Shown here: piece by piece, positions 8,679 through 16,742 of the stretch
Numbering within the stretch: the stretch's first letter is position 1
Layout: each line of letters starts with the position of its first letter
NCBI GenBank assembly: GCA_009843635.1
Contig: VYDB01000123.1
Coordinates: forward strand, 1 to 64,000
Length of the DNA: 64,000 nt
Reading direction: 5' to 3'
Source: Gammaproteobacteria bacterium
Lineage (GTDB): Bacteria > Pseudomonadota > Gammaproteobacteria > Pseudomonadales > Azotimanducaceae
Notes under the pieces: model-generated
The model's input: only the letters and a program-made list of their open reading frames with translations
Database searches by the model: none
Told to the model about the DNA's origin: nothing
Translations under genes and position numbers: made by a program

Positions 8679-9419
8679 ATGGACAAGATCGGAATTCGAT
8701 CGGCCGGGAGGCTCGGGTTCGGAAATGGCGTGGTGGGTTCGTGGGCATCTCACAGGCTCAGCTCGGATCGGCGGGCTAGACTGCGGCAATGCCTGAGTGG
8801 CGCGCTCAAGTGCTCGTCTCGCATCCTGGCCTTATTGGCTTTCTCTGTTGGGCTTTCCGTAAGCGTTGGCGCTGTGGCCCAAGAGGGTCAGGAGGGGGAA
8901 TCGGCAGTGTTGCCGCCGTTGCCGGAGAAGATCCAGGACGTGCTAGAGGCAGACCGGCTGAGGCGCCGGAAGGCGCTCGCTGAGCTTAACCACGAGGTGC
9001 GGGAAGCTGAAGGCGTGCAGCTTTCCGAACTGGAGAACACCTACCAGCAGTTGACGAAAGTCAAGGAACTGCTGCAGCTGAACTCCGAGGTGCGAGTGCT
9101 GCTGCGCGGTTCCCCAGAGCTCATGCCGCAATATGAGCGCGTAGTGGGCATCAACCCAGGGCCAGCCACTTGCAATTGCTTGGACAATGCGGAGTTGAAC
9201 TGGCTAGGCCAGCAGGCGCAGGAAGGGCAGGCCTACGTCAGCATCGCCGGGCAGATGCATGAGGTGGCGGTCGGCAGTGAGATCGGCAACAGCGGCTGCC
9301 GCCTTGCGGAAGTCAGCGTCACAGGTGGCAGCGCCACCTTGCGCTGCGGTGGCCGCAGCCGAACCTTTGCCTACCAAGCGCTGCCTGCAAGCCGAGATCC
9401 CGGCGCGGCGTCGATGTAG
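8679..9419 (+). CDS. PilP-like type IVb pilus biogenesis protein
   Basis: About 246 residues, with a hydrophobic segment LALLAFSVGLSVSVGAVA at roughly residues 48-65 that would serve as signal or anchor. Next comes a charged, probably coiled-coil stretch (DRLRRRKALAELNHEVREAE) and a small C-terminal beta domain with YVSIAGQMHEVAVGSEIG and two paired cysteines. This layout and the position just upstream of the assembly ATPase match PilP of R64-type thin pili, which contacts the secretin. An in-frame TTG at 8658 is an alternative start. Assignment rests on layout and context rather than strong motifs. Confidence 0.55.
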   Translation: MDKIGIRSAGRLGFGNGVVGSWASHRLSSDRRARLRQCLSGALKCSSRILALLAFSVGLSVSVGAVAQEGQEGESAVLPPLPEKIQDVLEADRLRRRKALAELNHEVREAEGVQLSELENTYQQLTKVKELLQLNSEVRVLLRGSPELMPQYERVVGINPGPATCNCLDNAELNWLGQQAQEGQAYVSIAGQMHEVAVGSEIGNSGCRLAEVSVTGGSATLRCGGRSRTFAYQALPASRDPGAASM

Positions 9420-9498
9420 ATGACCAACGCCTATCCGAAACCCGTGTTTCGGTTCCAGCCAATTTCTAGGCCAACCCACCGCGCCGAGGCTTGCCAAG

Positions 9499-11259
9499 GT
9501 GGCTGAAAGTCCGCTGACCGACCTGCAAGACAGCCAAGGCGCAACACCAAAGCGCCTCCCTGACCGCTTCATGGCGTGGGGTCGTGGGCTGGTCGATAAG
9601 CTGAGCGCCGCTACGGCGGACGGCGTTGAAGCGGACGAAGAGGACTACATCAGACGGGTAGCCCGTGAACTGGGCGTGCATCCCATCCTGACCCCTGAGG
9701 ATCTCAAGTATCAAGGCGTTCAGCCGCTGGGCGACCGACACCGCGATCTGCAAAAGTGGATCAATCGCATTGGCGGCGATGATCTCTGCATCCGCATTCG
9801 TCCGGCGGACAGTAGTGGGGTGCAAGGGTGCTGGATCATCACGGACAAACCCGCCAGCCCTGAGGTGGAAACCGTCCAGAACCTGCTTCGTGCGAAAGGC
9901 TGGGAGGTCGAGGTGCATCCCGCCAAGCGCAGCATGGTCGCTTCAGCGATGGACCGTGATCTGGCCCTGTCGCCAACCGAAGTGGAAGAGACCTTTCGCA
10001 ACCTGCTCCGGGAATCGCTGCGCAGAAACGCATCCGACATCCATTTCGAGGTGCGGGGCGACCAAAGCCAGACGCGCCTGAGAGTCAACGGCGAAATGCA
10101 AGTGTACAGCTTGGCAAATGGGCGTCCGCTGCCCGTGGCTGTGATCTATCAGATCGGCAACTATCTGTTCAACCGCCTCGCCAAGCGCGGCGCCCGGCAA
10201 TTCGTGACCAACCAACCGCTGAACGCCGCCGCGCAAACCAACATCGACGACGTCACCGTGGCCTTGCGGTTTGCGACAGCGCCAGACATTCGCGGCTACG
10301 ACATTTTCGTTCGGGTCTGGAAGCCCGATTCAGACTCCTTGGCCTTGGAAGAACTGGGCTACAGCTTGGACCAGCAACGATATCTGAGGGAGGCCATCGC
10401 TAAGCCCTACGGCGTCATTGTGTTTTCGGGGCCCACGGGATCCGGCAAGAGCACATCGCTCACCGCTCTGCTCGACAGCCAGACCGACAGCGACAGGGTC
10501 AGGCGCAAGATCGTCTCGCTTGAGGAGCCGGTGGAGCGGGAACTCGAGCACGTCACCCACGTCTCGGTCAACGCCATCGTCGAGAAAGGGGGCTGGAAGG
10601 CGCTGCTCGGTGGCCTCAACCGATGGGATTCAAACATCAATGTGCTGGGGGAGATCAAGGACGCGGAAACAGCCAGCGCAATTCAGGACCTGGCGACTGC
10701 GGGCAAGCTTTCGCTGACCACTTTGCACGCTTCGAACGTGCTCTCCATACCCACGCGCATGGAAGATCTCGGCGTTGAGCACAAGCTCTTGGTCGATCCC
10801 AATTTCCTGCTGCTGCTGGTGAACCAACGCCTAGTTCCCGAATTGTGCCCAGAGTGCAAGATCGGGCTTGGCAAGCGCCTTGATGACCTATTGGCGGAGA
10901 AGCGATCCGAGGAGAGGCCCGATATAGCACGGGCGACGAAGTTGCATGCCATGCGGCGGTTCTCGGACTTGAGCAGACGCCTTGGGGGAGACTGGCAGTT
11001 TCGCGGCCCGGGCTGCGATACCTGCGATGGCACCGGCATCATCAACCGGGTGCTTGTTGGCGAAATGGTCTGGATGGATGACGACGCAAGGACGTTCGTT
11101 CGCGAGCGCGATTGGGATGGCTGGCGCCGCCATCTGGAAGGCAGTGGCTGGCGGGACATTCACCATCACGCGTTGGAGCACGTCCGCGCTGGGCGTTTGG
11201 ATCCCGTGGATGTCGAACGGCTGGTGGCGCCGCTCGATGAACCCGAGGCGGGCGCCTAA
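9499..11259 (+). CDS. Type IVb pilus assembly ATPase (GspE/R64 PilQ family)
   Basis: A 586-residue hexameric ATPase of the type II secretion/type IV pilus superfamily that powers pilus extension at the inner membrane. Walker A GPTGSGKST is near residue 311, followed by the Asp/His-box region ISLEEPVE-like VSLEEPVERELEHV, Walker B-like VLGEIKDAETA near 382 and TLHA near 409. A C-terminal tetracysteine zinc site is present (CPEC near 450, CDTC near 510), as in GspE. Start GTG 9499 after GAGG. The platform protein follows 3 nt after the stop. Called PilQ in R64 nomenclature, not to be confused with the secretin PilQ of type IVa systems. Confidence 0.9.
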   Translation: MAESPLTDLQDSQGATPKRLPDRFMAWGRGLVDKLSAATADGVEADEEDYIRRVARELGVHPILTPEDLKYQGVQPLGDRHRDLQKWINRIGGDDLCIRIRPADSSGVQGCWIITDKPASPEVETVQNLLRAKGWEVEVHPAKRSMVASAMDRDLALSPTEVEETFRNLLRESLRRNASDIHFEVRGDQSQTRLRVNGEMQVYSLANGRPLPVAVIYQIGNYLFNRLAKRGARQFVTNQPLNAAAQTNIDDVTVALRFATAPDIRGYDIFVRVWKPDSDSLALEELGYSLDQQRYLREAIAKPYGVIVFSGPTGSGKSTSLTALLDSQTDSDRVRRKIVSLEEPVERELEHVTHVSVNAIVEKGGWKALLGGLNRWDSNINVLGEIKDAETASAIQDLATAGKLSLTTLHASNVLSIPTRMEDLGVEHKLLVDPNFLLLLVNQRLVPELCPECKIGLGKRLDDLLAEKRSEERPDIARATKLHAMRRFSDLSRRLGGDWQFRGPGCDTCDGTGIINRVLVGEMVWMDDDARTFVRERDWDGWRRHLEGSGWRDIHHHALEHVRAGRLDPVDVERLVAPLDEPEAGA

Positions 11260-11262
11260 GCC

Positions 11263-12321
11263 ATGCGATCCGTCGTGCTTGACCGGTTGGACGAGGCCTT
11301 CCTCAAGTGGCAGTTTCGGCACTCCATGTCCAAGCAGTTGACGTTCCTTGAGGATCTGTTTCGCCTCATGGGGGATGGTGTGCCCTTGAGTGAATGCCTC
11401 ATCTTGGTCGGGCGGGTGGCCAATTCCTTGGATCGCCGCATCGCCCGATGGATGCTGCGCAAACTGGACGAGGGCGGTTCCCTTTTGGAGGCGATGACTG
11501 GCATCTTTCGTCAGGATGTGGTTGCTGCGGTGGCGGCCACCTACGCCACGGGGAAGATCGCGGAGTCCGGTACCCATGTGCTGGAGCGCTTGCGCGAGCA
11601 GTGGGAATCCCGCCGCGGCGTGGTTACTCAACTGGTCCGTCCTCTGCTGTACTTGGTTGTATCTTTCGGGCTATACGCTGGCTTCTCATCGGAGGTCTGG
11701 CCCCGCTTCCTCAGCGAAGGCGGGACTTTGGAGATGCCTGCCATGGCCATGGCCGCCCACCAAGTCGGCCTGTTCATTCTGGACTGGTGGGAAGTCCTGC
11801 TGGGTGGCTTGGCCGTTGCCGCCGCCACACTTGGCGTGGCGCTCAGGAACTGGGCCAATGTGCTGAGAAGGTTGGCGGACCGGGTATGGCCGCTGAGCCT
11901 GTATCGAGGGTTATGGGCAGCCAATTCTTTGGAGGAACTGGGTACGCTTATGGTGGCTGGCGAGGAAGTGGGGACGGCGCTTGAGACGGTCAAGACCTAC
12001 GGCACGAGGTACTCGCGCATGTATCTTGAAAGGATCGCGCGCCGGCTTGAGGAGGGCTACAACCTTTCGGAAATGCTCGATGTGGGCTTCTTGAGCAACT
12101 ATGATATGGCACGGCTCAAGGTGCTGGCGGAACATCAAGGCCTGCGCACCACCATTATGATGACCGGCGCGGCCTCACGTAGGGCCACGCTTTCAAGGAT
12201 TCGCGTCACAGCGCAGACGCTGGACGTTGCCATTCTCGCGTTGGTGGCGCTATCCTTTGCCCTGCTGATTGGTTCGGTTTATCTCACCGCCAGCGCCATG
12301 CAGGGTGCGGTGCCGGCTTAG
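11263..12321 (+). CDS. Type IVb pilus inner-membrane platform protein (GspF/PilR-like)
   Basis: A 352-residue type II secretion F-domain protein. Two helical cytoplasmic repeats (around residues 20-120 and 215-315) are separated by membrane segments near residues 130-145 and 165-190, with a last hydrophobic helix at the C-terminus (VAILALVALSFALLIGSV). It anchors the ATPase and guides pilin subunits. Position directly after the ATPase matches R64 pilQ-pilR and bundle-forming pilus bfpD-bfpE. Probably cotranscribed with both neighbours. Confidence 0.85.
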   Translation: MRSVVLDRLDEAFLKWQFRHSMSKQLTFLEDLFRLMGDGVPLSECLILVGRVANSLDRRIARWMLRKLDEGGSLLEAMTGIFRQDVVAAVAATYATGKIAESGTHVLERLREQWESRRGVVTQLVRPLLYLVVSFGLYAGFSSEVWPRFLSEGGTLEMPAMAMAAHQVGLFILDWWEVLLGGLAVAAATLGVALRNWANVLRRLADRVWPLSLYRGLWAANSLEELGTLMVAGEEVGTALETVKTYGTRYSRMYLERIARRLEEGYNLSEMLDVGFLSNYDMARLKVLAEHQGLRTTIMMTGAASRRATLSRIRVTAQTLDVAILALVALSFALLIGSVYLTASAMQGAVPA

Positions 12322-12387
12322 AGGGAGCGGCTCAATCAACTTGGTTCGGAGCCGGTTCGTCGCAATCGGCTGAATTGCATTCATTGT

Positions 12388-12394
12388 AGGAGGA
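12388..12394 (+). promoter_or_regulatory. Strong ribosome binding site of major pilin
   Basis: AGGAGGA, 7 nt ahead of the ATG at 12402, is the strongest Shine-Dalgarno site seen in the pilus locus. This fits the high subunit demand of a major pilin. Confidence 0.7.
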
Positions 12395-12401
12395 TAAAAC
12401 C

Positions 12402-13028
12402 ATGGGAAACACCATCGGGCAAAGCGAAGTTTCCGATCTGCCGGAACCGAAGCCATGCCACAGGTCAGGTGCTTTGTCGCGCTGCCGCGGCGTCACGCTG
12501 ATTGAACTGTCCTTCGTCATTGGCATTATCGCCATCATTGTGGTGGCTGCCTTGGCGGTGTACAACGCGGTGCGCAATAGCCAGGATTTGACCACCGCGG
12601 TTTCTGACGTCAGCGCGATTCGCACCGCCGTAAGCAATTGGGCCGGCAATGAGCCGATCTTTGCCGGTGCCAATCCCGCACCCGATACCCCACTCACAAA
12701 TGCCATTCAGATACACACGCTGTTGCCTGGCAAGCTTCGCGAGGCCGCGAGAACCAACCAGACTCTAACGCTCCAATTTGTGAATCCGTGGCAGGGCAAC
12801 TACATCATTGACAACGCCAACCAAGCGGAAGGTCAGATCGACCGAAGCGGCCAGACGCCGGACTACAGCAACAATCCTTTTGTCTTCATGGTGCAAATCA
12901 CCGAGATTCCCCTTTCGCAGCACGAGCCGCTGCGCCGTCGCCTTGAAGAGGGGGCGGAGTCCATTTCCGGCGCTGTGACCGCCGCCGAGACCGGTACCGA
13001 GTCATTGACTGTCGTGTACCGAATTTGA
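12402..13028 (+). CDS. Type IVb prepilin, probable major pilin (PilS-like)
   Basis: A 208-residue prepilin. The leader ends in Gly30, followed by VTLIELSFVIGIIAIIVVAA, with the invariant Glu at +5 (Glu35) and a hydrophobic helix for packing in the fibre. The 30-residue leader is long, as in type IVb pilins. The mature part shows the PilS-like block AVSNWAGNEPIFAGANP and a long C-terminal domain. A very strong ribosome binding site precedes it. No prepilin peptidase is encoded in the window, so processing must be supplied from elsewhere. Confidence 0.85.
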   Translation: MGNTIGQSEVSDLPEPKPCHRSGALSRCRGVTLIELSFVIGIIAIIVVAALAVYNAVRNSQDLTTAVSDVSAIRTAVSNWAGNEPIFAGANPAPDTPLTNAIQIHTLLPGKLREAARTNQTLTLQFVNPWQGNYIIDNANQAEGQIDRSGQTPDYSNNPFVFMVQITEIPLSQHEPLRRRLEEGAESISGAVTAAETGTESLTVVYRI

Positions 13029-13031
13029 TGC

Positions 13032-13904
13032 ATGCTGCGGCCACCCGCGAATCCGACCGGTCAGTTGGGGTTGGCGCTTTGGGAATTGGCGTTGGTGACG
13101 GCGGTTGCCGCGGCGATTGGGGTGGGGGCGGTCGCGGTTGGAAGCTCGTGGCAAGCAACCGCCAACCAATTGGCCGATACGGCTAGCCTCGAATCCCGGG
13201 TGGGAGAAGTACGGCATGCCGTCAGAACCTGGTACGGGGGAACCTATTGTCGGGCCGAGGTCGGAGACAGGCAGAGGCTGGGTTTTCCGCCGACGTTTCC
13301 CATGCAGGACACCGACGCAGTAACCCGCGACTACCCCCTTGAGGGCCAGCCGAGACCTGGTGCGGGAGAAGGTCGGCTTGAGTGGCAAATTTCATGGCCA
13401 CCTTCATCAAGGTCTCCAACGTCCCGAAACCCGGTCGGATCGAGCTGTGCGGTGCGCCTCACCGCGAAGCGCCAAAACAGTGTGCCGCTGCGCCTCGACG
13501 TGTTTTGGTCACCTTCGGAAAACCACCAGCCCACGTCGGTCATCGCCCGTCGGTTGGAGGCTTGGTGTGACGACGACAACAACTCCCAAACCGCTGAAGC
13601 TTGTGACGGCGTTCCGGCGGGTGAACGTCTGGTTTGGTCGTCAAACCTCAGGGAGCGCATCGACCGTGACTACGAACGGACCCGCCGCTACGCGGATTGG
13701 ATTAGGGAGTATGGTGTAGACTGCGACGCCGACGGTCCCGATTGTGATGGAGATGGTCGGGGCGATGGCGATGGTGTTTGGGACCAGCGGTGCGCTTCCA
13801 ACTTAAATCCGCGGTTCGACGCGGACGGCAATGGCCAGCTAGACCTTGACGTCAATGGAGACTTCGCAGTGGACGGTTCGGATTGGCACCTGCTCGGCTG
13901 TTGA
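13032..13904 (+). CDS. Pilin-like minor subunit with acidic Asp/Gly-rich C-terminus
   Basis: A 290-residue protein with a short leader and a prepilin-type motif: Gly13 then LALWE, with Glu18 at +5, and a hydrophobic helix LALVTAVAAAIGVGAVAV. The C-terminus is unusual: residues 230-248 (DCDADGPDCDGDGRGDGDG) and 263-285 (DADGNGQLDLDVNGDF and onward) resemble calcium-binding EF-hand/dockerin or thrombospondin-3 loops. Eight cysteines allow disulfides. It starts 3 nt after the pilin gene. I infer a minor or tip pilin whose distal domain is stabilised by calcium; no close family was recognised. Confidence 0.65.
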   Translation: MLRPPANPTGQLGLALWELALVTAVAAAIGVGAVAVGSSWQATANQLADTASLESRVGEVRHAVRTWYGGTYCRAEVGDRQRLGFPPTFPMQDTDAVTRDYPLEGQPRPGAGEGRLEWQISWPPSSRSPTSRNPVGSSCAVRLTAKRQNSVPLRLDVFWSPSENHQPTSVIARRLEAWCDDDNNSQTAEACDGVPAGERLVWSSNLRERIDRDYERTRRYADWIREYGVDCDADGPDCDGDGRGDGDGVWDQRCASNLNPRFDADGNGQLDLDVNGDFAVDGSDWHLLGC

Positions 13905-13915
13905 GGTGTGGACTG

Positions 13916-15028
13916 ATGAGGATCAAGGAATGGGTTCCAACCGCTTCCAATTCGGGGGTGGGGCGAACGCGCCGCTTGCAGCTTCGAGGGGCGGCCTCAA
14001 GCGGCATTCGAATGGCGGGCTACACGTTGGTGGAGGTCGGCTTGGTCATCGGCCTCATGGGAATTTTGGCTGTGGCAGTGGCCGACCATTACCTCAGTCA
14101 GCTCAGGTTCGAACGCTCCGACCGCCGGGTGGAAGGGGCGGTCAGCGATGTGCGCAGCGTCGTCGACGCCGCCATCCTGTGGCGGGAGTCGCATAGGCCG
14201 TCGCTCTGGCCCCACGAAGCCAACACCATTGATGCCCAGCCGCTGGTTGACGACGGCTTCCTGCCCTTCCTGCCCCCTAACCGCTATCGCTATTTTCAAT
14301 GCGGAAACCCCATCGGCTGCACGGATTACGAGTTAACCGGCTGGGACCGCAGCATGGCGGGCGGCCCGCCTCCCGGCTATACGGACGATCCGCTGGAGGC
14401 TGAGGATCTGGTGGTGCAGTTCAACGTTTGGGGCTTGGGAGAGGCCAAGTTAATCGCCTCGCAGCTCCCTTTCGGCAGGGTGTTGGATCAAACGCCAAAC
14501 CAAGTGGGTTCGGAGGGATACACGATTGAAACCAGGATCCTTGGCGACGCCCTTGGCGGCGAGTACGTGCTGCTCAATCGCGAATCCCGCCCCGTTGTGT
14601 TTGCCGCTGAAGTTGACCCCATAACCAACGAACTGCACCCTGAAGGTGATCTTCAGCAGGTGGCGCGCATCACGGCCGGTGCGCCGCCGGTCGGCAGCAA
14701 TCAAGCGGATGATCTCTCCGAGGCCGTTACGCCGGGCATACGCCTGCAACCCGACCAAGCCACCATGAACGCCCAAGGCAGCTTTGGCGGCAAGATCCAC
14801 ATTGACGGCCCCGTTGTGATCAACATCGACCAAAATGCTCAGTTCATCGCAGATCCCGATGACCCGCAAAACGTGACCACTGTTAACCAGCCCACTGATG
14901 GCATAGTCTTGGTCATGCGAGATTCCAACGGGAATGTGATCGGCACATCGACTTTGTCGCAACTACAGGATCAAATCACGCAATTGGCAATAGACTTGGC
15001 TGCTCACTCTGGACCCCCCCATCCCTAA
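13916..15028 (+). CDS. Large pilin-like protein, PilV-like minor pilin
   Basis: A 370-residue protein with a 35-residue leader ending in Gly35, then YTLVEVGLVIGLMGILAVAV (Glu40 at +5). Its size and place near the end of the pilin block recall PilV, the adhesive minor pilin of R64-type thin pili. The ATG at 13916 was preferred to the in-frame start at 13883, which overlaps the previous gene. The C-terminal tail (VMRDSNGNVIGTSTLSQLQ) is repeated in a different frame just after the stop codon. The PilV assignment is inference from layout. Confidence 0.65.
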   Translation: MRIKEWVPTASNSGVGRTRRLQLRGAASSGIRMAGYTLVEVGLVIGLMGILAVAVADHYLSQLRFERSDRRVEGAVSDVRSVVDAAILWRESHRPSLWPHEANTIDAQPLVDDGFLPFLPPNRYRYFQCGNPIGCTDYELTGWDRSMAGGPPPGYTDDPLEAEDLVVQFNVWGLGEAKLIASQLPFGRVLDQTPNQVGSEGYTIETRILGDALGGEYVLLNRESRPVVFAAEVDPITNELHPEGDLQQVARITAGAPPVGSNQADDLSEAVTPGIRLQPDQATMNAQGSFGGKIHIDGPVVINIDQNAQFIADPDDPQNVTTVNQPTDGIVLVMRDSNGNVIGTSTLSQLQDQITQLAIDLAAHSGPPHP

Positions 15029-15104
15029 CTGCGCGTTCTTGGTCATGCGGGATTCCGACGGGGGTGCGATCAGTTCAGCGACGTTGTCGGACCTGCAGGG
15101 TCAA
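14901..15104 (+). repeat. Direct repeat of the PilV-like 3' end
   Basis: Bases 14901-14974 (inside the gene) and 15031-15104 (after its stop) align without gaps at a 130-bp offset, with 56 of 74 identical by my count. The second copy reads VMRDSDGGAISSATLSDLQ in a shifted frame, lying between the stop at 15028 and the secretin start. It looks like a decayed tandem duplication of the C-terminal cassette. I see no R64 sfx-like 19-bp sites and no recombinase gene. Confidence 0.7.
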
Positions 15105-15128
15105 TTGCCAATTTGGAGAAACATGCTT

Positions 15129-16742
15129 ATGTCGTCGGAAAGAGATTTTGGAAGAGGCGTTTTTCCTGGGGGTGGCGCACGCGGAGTTCGCGTTGCCGCA
15201 ACGGCGCTCGCTGCTGTCTCCCTGCTCTCCGCCTGTGCAGGCGGCGGCCTCCTGCCCGCTCAGATTGACCAGCAAAACGACCGGGCCAGTGCGCTGGTTC
15301 GCGAAGGATTTGGGCCACTGCCGACGCGATCCTTGGTCGAAACGCACGATGCGCCCTACATATCGGAGCGTCCCGCTCCCTATTTCAAGCTGCCTTGGCT
15401 TCAGGAATCGATTGAAATGCGCACTGCGGGCCTGCCGTTCGATCTGTGCTTGCGCAAGGCGCTTGAGCAACTCGACGACCCACCGTCGGTTGCCTTTTCC
15501 CCCAGCTTGGTTGAGCGCAGCGTTGAGGTCACGATCGATCATCGCGGCGGGTCATTTCGCGAGTTTCTAAACCTATTAGCTGAGGCCACCGGCTTCGGTT
15601 GGGAGGAAAGGGCAGGCGCCTTGTACTGGACGGCGGAAACCACCCGCACGGTGGAAATCCATCGAGTGCCGGCGGACCTCACTTACTCCATGACCACCGG
15701 GCAGACCGAAGAGGAGGAGGTCGTGCGAACCGGCCAAGGGGGCGGCGGCGGGAGCAACTCAGGCGTGCGCGCTTCGCCGACCGGCGGAGGCATCATTGAC
15801 CTGTCAAGCGAAGGCGGCTTCTGGAGAGACTTGGAATACACCTTGGATGGCTTGCTCTCCGAGGAGGATCATCGGCCAGTGATTGATCGCACAACGGCGA
15901 CCGTGGTGCTGCGCGGTCATCCGGGGCGGGTGCGACGGGCAGTGCGGTACATCGAAGCGCTCAACCGCTGGTTGGGCAGGCAGGTCATGTTGGACGTGCA
16001 GCTGGTGCAGGTCACCTTGGCTGATGATCGCAGTGCAGGCATCGACTGGAACTTGGTGTACGATCAGTCGGACCTGCAGCTAAGTGGCGAGTCGTCGTTT
16101 GCTGAGGTCGGCGCCAATGCCATAAGCGCCAACGCCGGACAGATTGGCTTGACCTTTACGGGCGGAAGCCTAGAAAACACCAAGCTGGTTTTGCATGCGC
16201 TATCACAGCAGGGGGAAACCAGCGTTGTGAACAGCCCTCGGGTGGTGGCGCTCAACGGCCAGGCCACCCAATTGCAAGTGCTCAACGACCGTGGCTATCT
16301 CGCCGGTGTCAACGTCACCACCTTGGCAACCGTAACGGGCGGCACCGAAACAGAGCTCCAATCCGGTGTGGTTTCAACCGGAATCTCCCTCACATTGGTG
16401 CCAAAGATTGTCGGTGAGCAAGTGTTCCTGCACGCCAACATACTGATGAGCGACTTAATCAGCCTAGATGCTGTCGGCGCTCCCGGTCAGCAGTCCATAC
16501 AGCTTCCCACCGTTGAGCGAAGCCAATTCTTCCAAAGCGCTCGGCTGCGCAGTGGCGAGACCTTGGTGCTTGGTGGGTTGTTGGCGAACCGAGCATCCAA
16601 GAGCAATGCGAAGTTGATTCCGCGCCTGCCCACTTGGCTGGGCGGCGCCCAAGCGGTGAGGTCCTCTCGAACGGAAACCGTGCTGCTGATTACGCCGCGG
16701 CTTCTCGACAAGCCGTTCGGAGATGAAGACCTGCTGTTGTGA
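15129..16742 (+). CDS. pilN: PilN-type lipoprotein secretin
   Basis: About 537 residues forming the outer-membrane channel for the type IVb pilus. The N-terminal signal ends in the lipobox LLSAC (Cys36), so the subunit is a lipoprotein like PilN of R64 and BfpB. The C-terminal secretin domain includes VVNSPRVVALNGQATQLQV, VSTGISLTLVPKI and SGETLVLGGLL. ATG 15129 has GGAGAA at a better spacing than ATG 15123; the frame remains open upstream through the repeated PilV-like tail, which is not thought to be translated as part of PilN. It overlaps pilO by GTGA. Confidence 0.88.
   Translation: MSSERDFGRGVFPGGGARGVRVAATALAAVSLLSACAGGGLLPAQIDQQNDRASALVREGFGPLPTRSLVETHDAPYISERPAPYFKLPWLQESIEMRTAGLPFDLCLRKALEQLDDPPSVAFSPSLVERSVEVTIDHRGGSFREFLNLLAEATGFGWEERAGALYWTAETTRTVEIHRVPADLTYSMTTGQTEEEEVVRTGQGGGGGSNSGVRASPTGGGIIDLSSEGGFWRDLEYTLDGLLSEEDHRPVIDRTTATVVLRGHPGRVRRAVRYIEALNRWLGRQVMLDVQLVQVTLADDRSAGIDWNLVYDQSDLQLSGESSFAEVGANAISANAGQIGLTFTGGSLENTKLVLHALSQQGETSVVNSPRVVALNGQATQLQVLNDRGYLAGVNVTTLATVTGGTETELQSGVVSTGISLTLVPKIVGEQVFLHANILMSDLISLDAVGAPGQQSIQLPTVERSQFFQSARLRSGETLVLGGLLANRASKSNAKLIPRLPTWLGGAQAVRSSRTETVLLITPRLLDKPFGDEDLLL

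Noticed and set aside
14901-15120. R64-type shufflon
   Set aside because: Only two direct, not inverted, tail copies were seen, with no 19-bp sfx-like sites and no Rci-type recombinase in the window.
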